64,000 bases of DNA, from assembly GCA_036936605.1 (NCBI GenBank), contig JAUPFV010000003.1, positions 102,557,278-102,621,277 of the forward strand. Reading direction: 5' to 3'. Numbering within the stretch: the stretch's first letter is position 1; every line of letters begins with the position of its first letter. Shown piece after piece: positions 54,421 through 64,000 of this stretch. Origin of the DNA: Limnanthes douglasii subsp. nivea (lineage: Eukaryota; Streptophyta; Magnoliopsida; Brassicales; Limnanthaceae). The notes beneath the pieces were generated by a model that worked only from the letters and a program-made list of their open reading frames with translations, was not told where the DNA came from and did no database searches. Made by a program: the position numbers and the translations under genes.

Positions 54421-55857
54421 GGCCGAAATTCCTTCAGGGACAGAACTTGCACGATGGCTGGTTCTAGTCCTCCCGACTGAGTCTTACATAGAATGGCCGA
54501 AATGTAGTATTCACAATACAAAATGTACCTCGTTTTGCGTGAAATGTTTGGGCTCGCCTTTATGCTGTGAATGGTGCGGTAATATGCAACATCCAGATCA
54601 CAAGCTGTTGCAGGTACTCCGGCATAAAAATTGATCAGGAATTACAGAGGCAGAAATCTCGCCATATTTTGATATAGCTGGTATCCATAAAAAAAAAATG
54701 TACGAGGATTTTTTTGTTCCTATTCTCACAAAAACAATAGATATGAAACGTGGTGGTGTTCCATGTAAATCTTGTGGGTTACGGGTCAGTAACCTACTTG
54801 CGGACTTCTGTTCAATAGAATGTAAAGTGAAAAAATTGTTAGGGGTTTCGGATCTGAATGGAGATGATGTTGTTGCCACTGCAGCAACAACAACTCAGAA
54901 TCAGCAGCAGCAGAACGAACAGCACCCATCAGATCTGAATGGAGATGTTGCAGCTGCAGCAACAACAACTCAGAGTCAGCAGCAGCAGAACGAACAGCAC
55001 CAATCGGATCTGAATGGAGATGTTGCAGCTGCAGCAACAACAACTCAGAGTCAGCAGCAGCAGAACGAACAGCACCAATCGGATCTGAATGGAGATGTTG
55101 CAGCTGCAGCAACAACAACTCAGAGTCAGCAGCAGCAGAACGAACAGCACCAATCGGATCTGAATGGAGATGTTGCAGCTGCAGCAACAACAACTCAGAA
55201 TCAGCAGCAGCAGAACGAACAGCACCAATCGCTCGCTTCTCATTTCCACCATTTCGACCTTTATCCTGTCCGTAAATTGTTCAATTCATGCATCTACAAA
55301 TCTTTCTTTCTATTTATTCTTCTTTATGATGGATGTCTGGTTCTCTGTCCACAGTTAGTCGAGAACTTAGCCTATACTATTGATAATGGAACAAGGGACC
55401 AGCAATCTGATTCATTGGTTCTCTCTCTTGTTCATTCTAGGGTTTCATTGGGTCTTTTTGTGAAAACATTTTATTGATTTGTTCTTTGTGATTAGGTTAC
55501 TGAATTGAAGAAGGTTTTGATAAATGTCAACAACTGTTGAATTCCATATCCCATTCCATAAGCTCCCGAATGGTAATTGCATAGTGAAATTAGTAGTATA
55601 TACAATTTAGTGTTAGGTTTTTCTTTGTATAACCGGTGGTGTTTTGGATTCTCCGTGTAGACTGTTGATGAACAGAAAAGGAAGCTTGAAGAAACTAAGC
55701 AAATGCTTACTCAAAGAAGGTTCCACGTTTCTCTATATTTTTTCATTTCTGATGGTGCGTATTAAATTCATATTTTTAAAATCGATAACAGGGATTTGAT
55801 TGCCAAATATAAAAGCTCCGTAGAAGATATCATCAAGACTGACCCGGCTCTGTAAGG
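54419..55857 (+). pseudogene. PLATZ zinc-binding domain fused to a duplicated MED9
   Basis: ATG 54419 opens a PLATZ-type protein (plant AT-rich, zinc-dependent DNA binding): CSIHNTKCTSFCVKCLGSPL, CEWCGNMQHPDHKLLQ, then CKSCGLRVSNLLADFCSIEC, with Cys/His ligands in family order. An in-frame TGA at 54632-54634 splits the domain; reading resumes in the same frame (ATG 54698). Five SDLNGD-QQQQNEQHQ repeats follow, then MED9 sequence SLASHFHHFDLYP. MED9 splice sites are kept (exons ending 55267, 55355-55417, from 55496), but a one-base deletion in exon 3 gives a stop at 55538-55540. Exons 4 and 5 persist to 55857. Starting at 54698, a spliced product of about 225 residues is possible. Transcription unknown. 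Confidence 0.8.
54848..55228 (+). repeat. Coding minisatellite at the PLATZ-MED9 junction, 5 units
   Basis: Units: 54848-54928 (81 bp), then four of 75 bp starting at 54929, 55004, 55079 and 55154. Each encodes SDLNGDVAAAATTTQ then SQQQQNEQHQ. The 3' third (CAGCAGCAGAACGAACAGCA) matches the Gln tract of MED9 exon 1. The 5' part has no counterpart there. Units 2-4 are almost identical, so expansion is recent. Confidence 0.95.
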
Positions 55858-55879
55858 TAAGATAACAATATCGCTTACT

Positions 55880-58312
55880 TTAACATCATTGAACGGAAGA
55901 ATATTATTCGAATATTATTCGAATATTATACTTGTTCAATCAGAAAAAAAACAATCTATATTAGTTTTTGTGGTTTATGATAAACTCTTCCACTTATATA
56001 TAGCTATCATGCTTGTTTTCAGGTTCAATTGCAATGGAAATTTGAAGAAGATGTTATAAAAAAAATAGTTTAATACCTACCAACTTCATTTTATCCAATG
56101 TAGATACAACTCTTATTTCTTTTGCGTTTCGTATTCATTTTTTTTTTCAATTTTTCAGTTATTTTTAATACCTACAAATGAGTTCTAATCTAAAATATTT
56201 TTAAATATTTTTAACGAATCTAAATTGAAAAGAAATAAAAATTAGGAAGAAAATCAATTTTTTCAAAAACTGCCAATATTATTTTAAATACAAAGAGTTA
56301 AAAAGCTTTTTTCTACTATTCTTATCAATTTTAATGATCTAAAAAAAATCAAATTCAATACCTTTAAAAACATTAGGAGAACTGAAGTTTTAATTTTTAA
56401 ATTGTTTTACACATATTTATATAGATTCTAATTAAAATTACTATTAACTCTAAAGATATATTAATAATAATTTAAAATTATAAATTAAATTATTATTAAA
56501 AAAACAACTATCGATTCTTCTAATAAAATGTATATTTAGTAATTTACTTTCAAAAATATCTCCTTTTAAAATAAATTTCACTAACATACTAAAAAACAAC
56601 AAAGCAAATCTAAATCCACAAAATATCTATGTCATATTCGACTAAAAAGAAAAATAGAATTGAAGTCATAACCAATTTTATTTTATTTTAACTAAATAAT
56701 ATTAAATCTAAAATTTAAAACTTTCCTTTAATATACTTTTTATTAATTTTTAAAACTATTTTTTTTAACTTTATTTCTTTCATTTACTTTATATTGTTTT
56801 AATTTTACTTTGTGGTTTTTTTCTATTCTTTAGCATTCCTAAAAGGGTTTGTGATGCCATCAAGATTTCTAAAAGACGATAAGTGGCGGGAAACCTTGAC
56901 CCACAATATTAGAATTAAGATAGCAAAAGAACAAACATATAACAAATATAGGTGGAATCTAATAGCGATAGTATACCTAAAGCTAAAATTTTAGATAAAA
57001 AACTTAAACCTGGGTTAGAAGAACGACACAATTTTTAAGAGAAACTCTCGATTTTTCATTAAACAAAAACTATCCCTGAGATTAGGATTGAAGCACCTTT
57101 ATATAGTACTCCTTCAACCCTAATTATACAAAATAAAAAAAGTGTTTATCCATAACTAATAAAAATAACAATTAAATATTTAAATAACGATTAAATATTA
57201 AAACTAATTTTTGAAGACTTTATCGATACTTGAGCGATAAATTAGTATCTCTGCATTCTTAGCTACATCAGTTTGGGTAAACGTTTTAGCTCACACTCTA
57301 AGTAAAAGAAATCTTCTAGTTTTTTACTTTTTTACCTCTTGCGCTTTTGACCAAAACAAAAAACATTGACTTGTTTTAATTTTAAGTGAAGTTGGATCTT
57401 GGAATCTTCAAACGCACTCAACAAACAAACTTTCTATTTATATACCAAATTCAAGTTTTTTTTACCAAAATCTTAAAAAGAAAGTATTGAAACAAATAAT
57501 CATATTTTCTTTACAAAAATCATCAACTTTAGACCTTAACTAAAAAATAAATAAATGGAGAGCTCAAAGTTTATTGATAAAGTTGGAACTATAGAAGTCA
57601 TATACCGTTTTTATAAGAGTAAAAACCAGATTTTAGCTGAAACCATCCATAGAGTTTCTCGACCATGTATATTTTTTCGCACAAGACACCAACAGTGTAG
57701 CTCTTTGGCACTCCGGTCTAGATGTTGTACGCAGGGAATAACTTCATTTTAGGTTTAAAATTGTATATAGCTCGAAATCGCTGTCGGTGTGCACTACATC
57801 GCCAACACAATAACACCGGCCGTTTAGGATGTCTATATGGGTGACACTCAGATTTAGTTTTGTTAATATCAACCATTTCGTCCATGTAAATATTTCATTT
57901 TGTGTTTCACATTTTTTTTATAATAATGAGTAATCGTCATCTTCATATGTTTTTATTTGCTTGTATAGCTTTTATAACTTGCATTGCCGCTGAGACACTT
58001 AGATAAGCACATATGTACACAACCTAAATATTTTTAGGTACAATTGGATGATTTCCAATTTGATAAAATTTGTTTTTAATGAACTTAAGTGATTTATTAA
58101 CTTTTAATGTTATATAATCGGCAATCGCATAAAAATAACCTACATGAATGATTTATATTAAAAAAATCCTTAAATAACATAGTCTGCAAATATAAAACTA
58201 AACCATCCATAATATAATAAAAAAGAAACTAACATAACTTTTAAAATGAAAAACATAGTGTGGAATAAAATCAAAAATATAATTTTGGTTGAGATATTTT
58301 TAATCTATTGTA
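55880..58312. repeat. Tandem segment, unit 1: MED9 3' end plus dispersed repeat
   Basis: Begins with the MED9 3'-UTR exon region (TTGTTTTCAG|GTTCAATTGCA near 56022). It passes through 400 bp of AT-rich DNA and then dispersed-repeat copy 2 (56440-58260, without the solo LTR). The same order is found again from 58323. Sequence between 56050 and 56600 aligns with 58540-59050 through shared runs such as TCAATTTTAATGAT and TAAAGATATATTAATAATAA. Confidence 0.8.
56852..57270 (-). mobile_element. Solo LTR of a Tat-type element, target duplication GTTTG
   Basis: Runs from TGATGCCATC to GCTACATCA (419 bp), flanked by GTTTG at 56847-56851 and 57271-57275. On the minus strand a TATATAAAGG box lies near 57098. 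The paralogous segment at 62937-62960 reads AAAAGGGTTTGATCAAACATTTTCGC with no LTR, i.e. the empty site. It is the product of LTR-LTR recombination after insertion. Confidence 0.85.
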
Positions 58313-58372
58313 GTGCTGAATGAAATCAAAAACATAATTTTGGTCGAGATATTTTTAATCTATTGGAGTGCT
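58269..58372. repeat. 54-bp direct repeat at the boundary of the two tandem segments
   Basis: AAATCAAAAATATAATTTTGG with about 30 further bases, at 58269, recurs at 58323 with few changes. It marks the duplication joint. Confidence 0.85.
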
Positions 58373-59200
58373 TTTACTTTTCAGTGTTCTAAACACTATT
58401 TGTGCAAAACATCAGCATGTGAAACCAATATATACTTGTTCAATCAGGAGATAAAGAATATATATTCGGTTTTTGTGATACCATATCATCATTCTTTTTT
58501 CAGGTGGAATTGCACAGGATGGGAAATCTCGAGAAAAAATAATTTAATATGTTGTTCCGCAAAAGTCATTTTATCTGATTTAGATAAAATTGTCGTTTTT
58601 TATCCGAATTTTTATTTAACTTTTTTTTCATACATACAATTTGAATTTTAATATAAAATAATTATCGTCTCCTTTAACACAGTTTAAAATAAAAAATAAA
58701 GTTAAGAAGAAGTTCAATTTATTCTTAAGAAAATGTGATTTTGTTTTAAAATAAAAAAAGTTAAAAAGAGTTGTTTTATACTATTCTTTTCAATTTTAAT
58801 GATTTTGGAAAAATCAAATTTAATGCCTTTAAAAACATTGGAACTATTTAAGTTTTAAAATTTAAAAATAAAACACACTCTATATATATTCTAATTAAAA
58901 TCACTATTATCTATAAAGATATATTAATAATAATTTAATATTATAAATTAAATTATTGTTAGGAAAAAAATATATATATTCTTCAATTAATGGAATGGAA
59001 ATTTAATATTCTCCTCCTAAACTAAATTCCATTAACACAATTATCCTTTTTAAATTTCGATATATATTAAAAAAGTTATTTGGTTTAATACATATTAAAT
59101 TTATATTTTCTTTCAAAAATTCAAAACACACAGATTTTCCAGATCAAATTTTATTTAACAAAAAAAATTAAATCATGGGTGAGTTCTTAATAGTGACAAC

Positions 59201-60193
59201 AGTTAAGAAACAAAGAGAGAAAATAGAGAAGTAGTCGCCAAGAAACCGCTAGGTATTCTATTTATTAGAAAGTGTATATTACATAGAGTATAAAACTATT
59301 ATTTATAGATAAACTATACGGGCGAATGAGCCTAGGCCTTATATATGTAACATCCTCTCTTAAACTCGCAATGCTTATTCTTGCATTTGGTGTTTGTTAC
59401 ACAAAATAAAAAAATCAAAATTGCAGCAAAAACAAAACACAAACTTTAAAATCATAATCAAAAGCCGAAATCAAAACAAAACGCCAAAATCAAAATCAAA
59501 ACATCAAAACCCAAAAATCGAAATCCACCCTCCAAACTCCAATCTCCAAAATCCAATCTTCAAGCTCCAATATTCAAACTTCAATCTAAATTTAAACACC
59601 AAACGAATCCAAACAAAGCCAAAACAAAGCCAAACGAATCCAACGAAACCAAATCAAATCCAAATGAAGGCAAAACGAATCCAAACAAGTCCAAACAAAT
59701 CCAAACTAAATCTATATCAAATCCAGATCCAAACGAAGAACGAAATCAACAAAAATATGCATTGTTCTAGTAGAAATTTCTTCCAAATGGTAGCACCAAA
59801 TTATAATCCGACCGCTCAGATTGAAGGATTAGATGTTCAGAACACGCTCTCCGAAATTAAAAAAAAAACGGACACCGTTTGCCTTTTGATCCGACTGTTT
59901 AATTAATGCTGCACACGACAGATCTGAAAAACAAAAATTTACACTTTTTTTTCTTCCGGCGGACAACTAATACAACTGCCCGCCAGCACAGCGGAAGGCA
60001 CAAAAACTTCAAGATCTAAGCCAAGGTTCTGATACCATGTTAAGAAACAAATATAGATAAAAGAAGAAAAAGTAGTCGCCAAGAAGCGGCTAAAGTTTAT
60101 GTTTATTAGAAAGTGTGTATTACATAGAGTATAAAGCTATTATTTATTGATAAACTATATGAGCTAACAAGCCTAGGCCTTATATCTCTAACA
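59201..60193 (-). mobile_element. TRIM: miniature non-autonomous LTR retrotransposon
   Basis: Direct repeats 59201-59352 and 60038-60193 share TTAAGAAACA, GTAGTCGCCAAGAA, ATTAGAAAGTGT and GAGCCTAGGCC-like stretches. On the minus strand each starts TGTTA and ends TAAC with A or T. Next to the right LTR the minus strand reads TGGTATCAGAACC, the standard primer-binding site for initiator methionine tRNA. Next to the left LTR it reads TTTAAGAGAGGA, a polypurine tract. Flanks ACAAC/ACATC are a near-perfect 5-bp target duplication. The 680-bp interior has no gag or pol. Confidence 0.88.
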
Positions 60194-61176
60194 ACATCAA
60201 ATATTTTAAAATTCTTATTACATACATTATAGTTTTTTTAATTCTAATAGGTGTATGGAATACAATAAATTAGAAAGTAGTCATCTAATTTTCAGAACGC
60301 CCATAATCTACTTATTATTGTCGTTCTCGAGTGTTTCTCTCTACTAGCAAAACAAACAAACCAAAAAACCCTCAAAATAGATTCCACCTCAAAATCGTTT
60401 CAAAGCCATTTAATCTTCATCTTGACCGTGGATGCCGACCGACAATCGATTTTGGTATATTATTGTTAAATTTATGTTAAGAATTCACCCATCTACTAGC
60501 CAAACCCCAAAAAACAGAAAACGAAACTCATTGGAAACCTAGCCATCAGACGACCAATTGAAAACCCAAAAACTAGAAAATGGAACAGAATGAAACCCTC
60601 TACTTGTTGCTGGCAGACGACCAATTAAAGTATGATACTAAATCTTAATCTGGTTTGTTTATAAGCTAGTTTCATGTCATATGTGATAGTATGCTACCAT
60701 TTTGTTGCATTAATTATGGTATATAATGCCAAGACTTGTGAGTTTGATGATAAAATTTTGAACTAATTTCTATTGTAGTTTACAGAGTTTCTTAATTTGA
60801 TATAGATTATTGTTTTCTAGAGATGGCTTGAATAGAACGATGAAGCCAAAACCCCAAGCTTTACACAGTATCAGTAGTTATCTCTAGGTCTTGATTGGTT
60901 CCATGCATGTCTATTTCACTTATCGGTTGTAATCATTTGATGTTCTATTTCATCTTGGTTTGGCTTCAACTAGTGTTGATTATTTTTGGATGCTTAGAAA
61001 TTGAGGAAAGATTTGTTGTGTTGATTTTTTGCCTAGGTTAAACTTTTATAATCGTTGATTCTGTTTGGCTGCCAAGAAAAGTATGTTAGTCGTTCGTGTA
61101 TTGATAGACAAATTGAGTTTTATGTGTTATCTTTAGGTGATATGCGATGGATTTCTTTAACTATTTAGCGAATTCT

Positions 61177-61181
<5 letters not shown>

Positions 61182-61222
<41 letters not shown>
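61182..61222. repeat. (AT)n microsatellite
   Basis: About 20 AT units without interruption. Confidence 0.95.
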
Positions 61223-61226
<4 letters not shown>

Positions 61227-61898
61227 TTATATCTACATCTCTTGTTTGAGATTACAAGTGTAGTGTAGGACTTTAATAATTCACTTTTCGATGTTTGTTC
61301 CATTGTTCATTATTTTGGCATACTTGTTTGTTGACAGAAAATTCCTCTAACGAACTCGGTTGAGACAAAACTGTCAATTTTAGGAAACTGTAGTCCAATG
61401 GGTTTCACCCTAGAAGAAATCTCATAATTATCTAATTTTTTTTTGACAATAGTAGTTTTTTAAGGTTTAATATTCCTATTATTTTATCCAAAAAATTATT
61501 TATTTCTTTGTCAACACATTTTAAAAATGACTCAAACAAAATCTTGCGCTCTAAGAAGAACGAGAAGTCCTAAAAAATTAAAACAAATCTAGATTCGGTA
61601 TCTAAATTATGCCGAAATTTTGGAATTACACAAAATCATATTAACGCTACGAAACACATCCCTTTAACAATCTCTTAAACCGATTTTTTAGGATTGACGA
61701 ACCGTTCAAGATTCAAAAATCATGGGAGTTAACGATCGAGATTATTGAAAAGTATAACCAAATGAAAGATTGTTTTATCTTTGGGGAGAAGCTAGTGTAT
61801 CTAACGAAAAAATAATGCAAATGTCATATATGGGTTGGAGTGCGGAGAAAAGGAATCAAAGTTTTCTGCCTGAGTCTATTATACATCGGAAACTCCAT

Positions 61899-62170
61899 AT
61901 GCACGTACACATATAATTAAACTAACATTTAATTTCATATACAGTAGTCAATTACACTTAAAAATTAGCTTTAGTATCATCCATGGAATATGTAATCTGA
62001 ACTACTGGTAATATATATATAAGTCTATGATACACCAAAAGCTAACTATGCACATAGGCATATCATTGAACAACAATTTAATTCCATATACAATAGGCAG
62101 TTACACTTAACCATTAGCTTTAGCATTAGCCTTGGAATCTATAATCTAAACTACAAGTAAACACATACAT
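61899..62170. repeat. Imperfect tandem duplication, 149-bp period
   Basis: The stretch from ATGCACGTACACATAT (61899) recurs from ATGCACATAGGCATAT (62048). Shared landmarks include CATATACA.TAG, AATTAGCTTTAG and ATCTGAACTAC/ATCTAAACTAC. It is diverged, so it is old. Confidence 0.75.
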
Positions 62171-64000
62171 AAAACATCATTAGAAAATCATCTCAATAAT
62201 ATACGATTACTGATTTGAAAATCATTTTGAACTCAAGTTTAATTCAAAGACAAAAACATGTTAATCTAAAATATGATTCGATAATATATCTCTATGATTA
62301 AGAAGACAAAACCTTAACAAGATATTACCAAATCATTCAATAATCAACAAAATAAATCATTCAATAACAAGAAATTTTGGATCTATTGAAGAAAAAAGAC
62401 AAACCTGATTTACAGTTGAAAGTGGTCCGGTTGAGCATGAAAATAATGTATACGAGGGTAAAAAATAAATCTTTAAAAAAATAAGGTATTTTGTTTCCAC
62501 GTAAATGAAGAAGACAAAGAGACTCCATTCATGATTTAACGTAAATGAGGGGTAACTTTGTCAATAAGAAAAGAAAACACCTATTATGGAATTAGCCTAC
62601 ACTAAAAAGTATCTTTTAAAAATTTGACAAAGTGAGGCACATTGGATTATAATTTTTTTTAGACAAGTGTACTTAAAGGGAAATCACCCTTAAATCATAA
62701 CTAATCTTATTTTTTTAATTAAATAATATTAAACGTACAGATTAAAACTTTCCTTTAATATACATTTTATTAAAACAATGTTTTTCTAACCTTATGTTTT
62801 TTAACTTTATCTTCTTTCATTTAATATATATGCCTCTAAAATAATTTTTAAATTCAATTTTTTCCTATTCTTTAGCATTTTAGTTTATATTATTTTTTTC
62901 AAAACTAGAAATACTTTAATATCAAAAGGGTTTGATCAAACATTTTCGCTCAGAAATCTAAGTAGTTTTAAAAAAATCTTTTAGTTTTCGTGATTTTTTT
63001 TAATTTTTACCATTTTTACCAAAATAAAAAACATTGACTTGTTCTGATTTGAGGTGAGGTTGGCTCTTGGAATATTCAAACACAAACTCAACAAACAAAC
63101 TTGTTATTTATATACTAAATTCATGTTTGTTAACAAAAATCTTAAAAATATTTTTTTGAAAAAAATAATCATATTTTCCTAACAAAAAACATCTACTTTA
63201 AACCTTAACAAAAGAACTAAATAAATGAAGAGCTCAAAGTTTATTGATGAAGTCGGAACTACATAAGTAACTTACTAGATTTAACTTGAAACTATTCATG
63301 GAGTTTCCCGATCCAAAACATTTTTCCGTGCAGGACAACGGTAGTGTAGCTCTTTGGCATTGTCGGTGTAGGTGTAGTACGCGGGCAATGACTTTGTTTT
63401 AAGTATAAAATTATATATAGCTCGAATTCGTTGACAACGTGCACTGCGACGCCAGTAAGACAACACCAGTCATTTAAGATGTCTATATAGGTGGAAATCA
63501 GATTTATTTTTGTTAATAGAAACCATTTCTTCCATGTAAGTATTTTATTTTTTGTTTGATTGTTTTCTATAATAATGAGCCATCGTCATCTTCATCTTCA
63601 TAACTTCTTATTTGTTTGTATAGATTTCTATTGATACTGAAACACTTAAGTATGCATCATAGGTGCACAACCTAAATGTTTTTACTTACAATTATATGAT
63701 TTCTAAGTTGATAAATTTTGCTTTCAATGAGCTTAAGTGTTTTACTAACTTTTAATGTTACGTAATGGATAGACGCGTAAACATAACCAACATGAATGAT
63801 TTATAAAAATAATTCAAATAACATAATCTGCAAAAACAAAACTAAACCATCCATGGTACAATACAAAACATAAAAAACTAACATAAGTCCTAAAATGAAA
63901 AACATAGTCTAGAATAGAAACAAAGACATTAAGAAATCATAACCAAAATAAATCTTAAAATAAGAAAAATGAGCCAAGAAGAAGTAAGTCGTAGCACTTA

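Larger units (their letters stand above)
60194..62689. other. Unassigned AT-rich insertion sequence
   Basis: 60240-61150 is less AT-rich, with phrases like CAGACGACCAATT repeated (60547, 60606), and could be an old gene leader or transposon. No open frame is convincing. It holds the (AT)n run at 61182-61222 and a 149-bp spaced duplication at 61899-62170. 62200-62690 shows nothing recognisable. Confidence 0.4.
58323..64000. repeat. Tandem segment, unit 2, interrupted by about 3.6 kb
   Basis: 58373-58545 is a second MED9 3'-end copy (CAGTGTTCTAAACACTATTTG, then TTTTTTCAG|GTGGAATTGCAC). AT-rich DNA follows to 59050. An insertion of 59051-62690 contains the TRIM element and unassigned DNA. Dispersed-repeat copy 3 (62690-63980) then reaches the window end. 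The last bases match 5220-5250, where copy 1 passes into the PMD gene. Confidence 0.75.

Noticed and set aside
54613..54646. Intron that would remove the PLATZ TGA
   Set aside because: GT at 54613 and AG near 54646 bound under 40 nt, too short for plant splicing, and removal would delete conserved domain residues.
54786..55252. Leu- and Cys-rich minus-strand frames with repeats
   Set aside because: They are reverse-strand readings of the CAG-rich minisatellite on the coding strand; no start, splice or domain evidence.
59394..59906. 170-residue plus-strand open frame, Lys/Asn/Gln-rich
   Set aside because: It lies inside the TRIM interior, opposite to the element's strand, and consists of AATCCAAAC-like low-complexity sequence that lacks stops because of composition.

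Overview
The window looks like nuclear DNA of a eudicot plant. It is AT-rich and gene-poor, and it is packed with plant-type retroelements: LINEs with a DUF4283/zinc-knuckle ORF1, and Ty3/gypsy elements of the Tat lineage that carry a second RNase H. It also holds fragments related to hAT transposons and to the plant mobile domain (PMD). The only gene that reads as intact is a five-exon MED9 (Mediator subunit 9) gene at 30692-31618. I cannot name the species.

Layout. 430-3560: decayed LINE-A (minus). 3600-7600: a dispersed repeat joined to a PMD-type transposon gene remnant (minus). 8080-20075: LINE-C (plus), split by Tat-1 (minus, 9729-19698), a nested insertion with target duplication ATACC. 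20080-29084: Tat-2 (minus), with one LTR lost. 30692-32300: MED9. 32840-37960: LINE-B (plus), both ORFs in one frame each but interrupted by stops. 37984-38660: hAT transposase fragment (minus). 39661-49732: Tat-3 (plus), both LTRs and a perfect ACAGT target duplication. 49760-50110: fragment of a plastid phosphate translocator gene (minus). 50460-50964: piece of another Tat-type element. 51010-54040: second PMD remnant between long direct repeats. 54419-55857: a PLATZ zinc-binding domain joined to a duplicated MED9, with a 75-bp minisatellite at the join. 55880-64000: two tandem copies of a segment holding the MED9 3' end plus the dispersed repeat. The first copy contains a solo LTR (56852-57270, TSD GTTTG). 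The second contains a miniature LTR retrotransposon (TRIM, 59201-60193).

How the parts relate. The three Tat elements share one plan: gag-protease-RT-RNase H-second RNase H-integrase on one strand, then a long gene on the opposite strand between integrase and the 3' LTR. In Tat-3 and Tat-2 this antisense gene has a plausible 73-74 nt GT-AG intron at the corresponding place. A conserved sequence block sits where the two convergent genes meet in all three elements. The most unusual host-derived feature is the PLATZ-MED9 chimera. Its repeat unit contains sequence from both parents, so the array expanded after the fusion. It now carries an in-frame TGA in the PLATZ part and a one-base deletion in MED9 exon 3.
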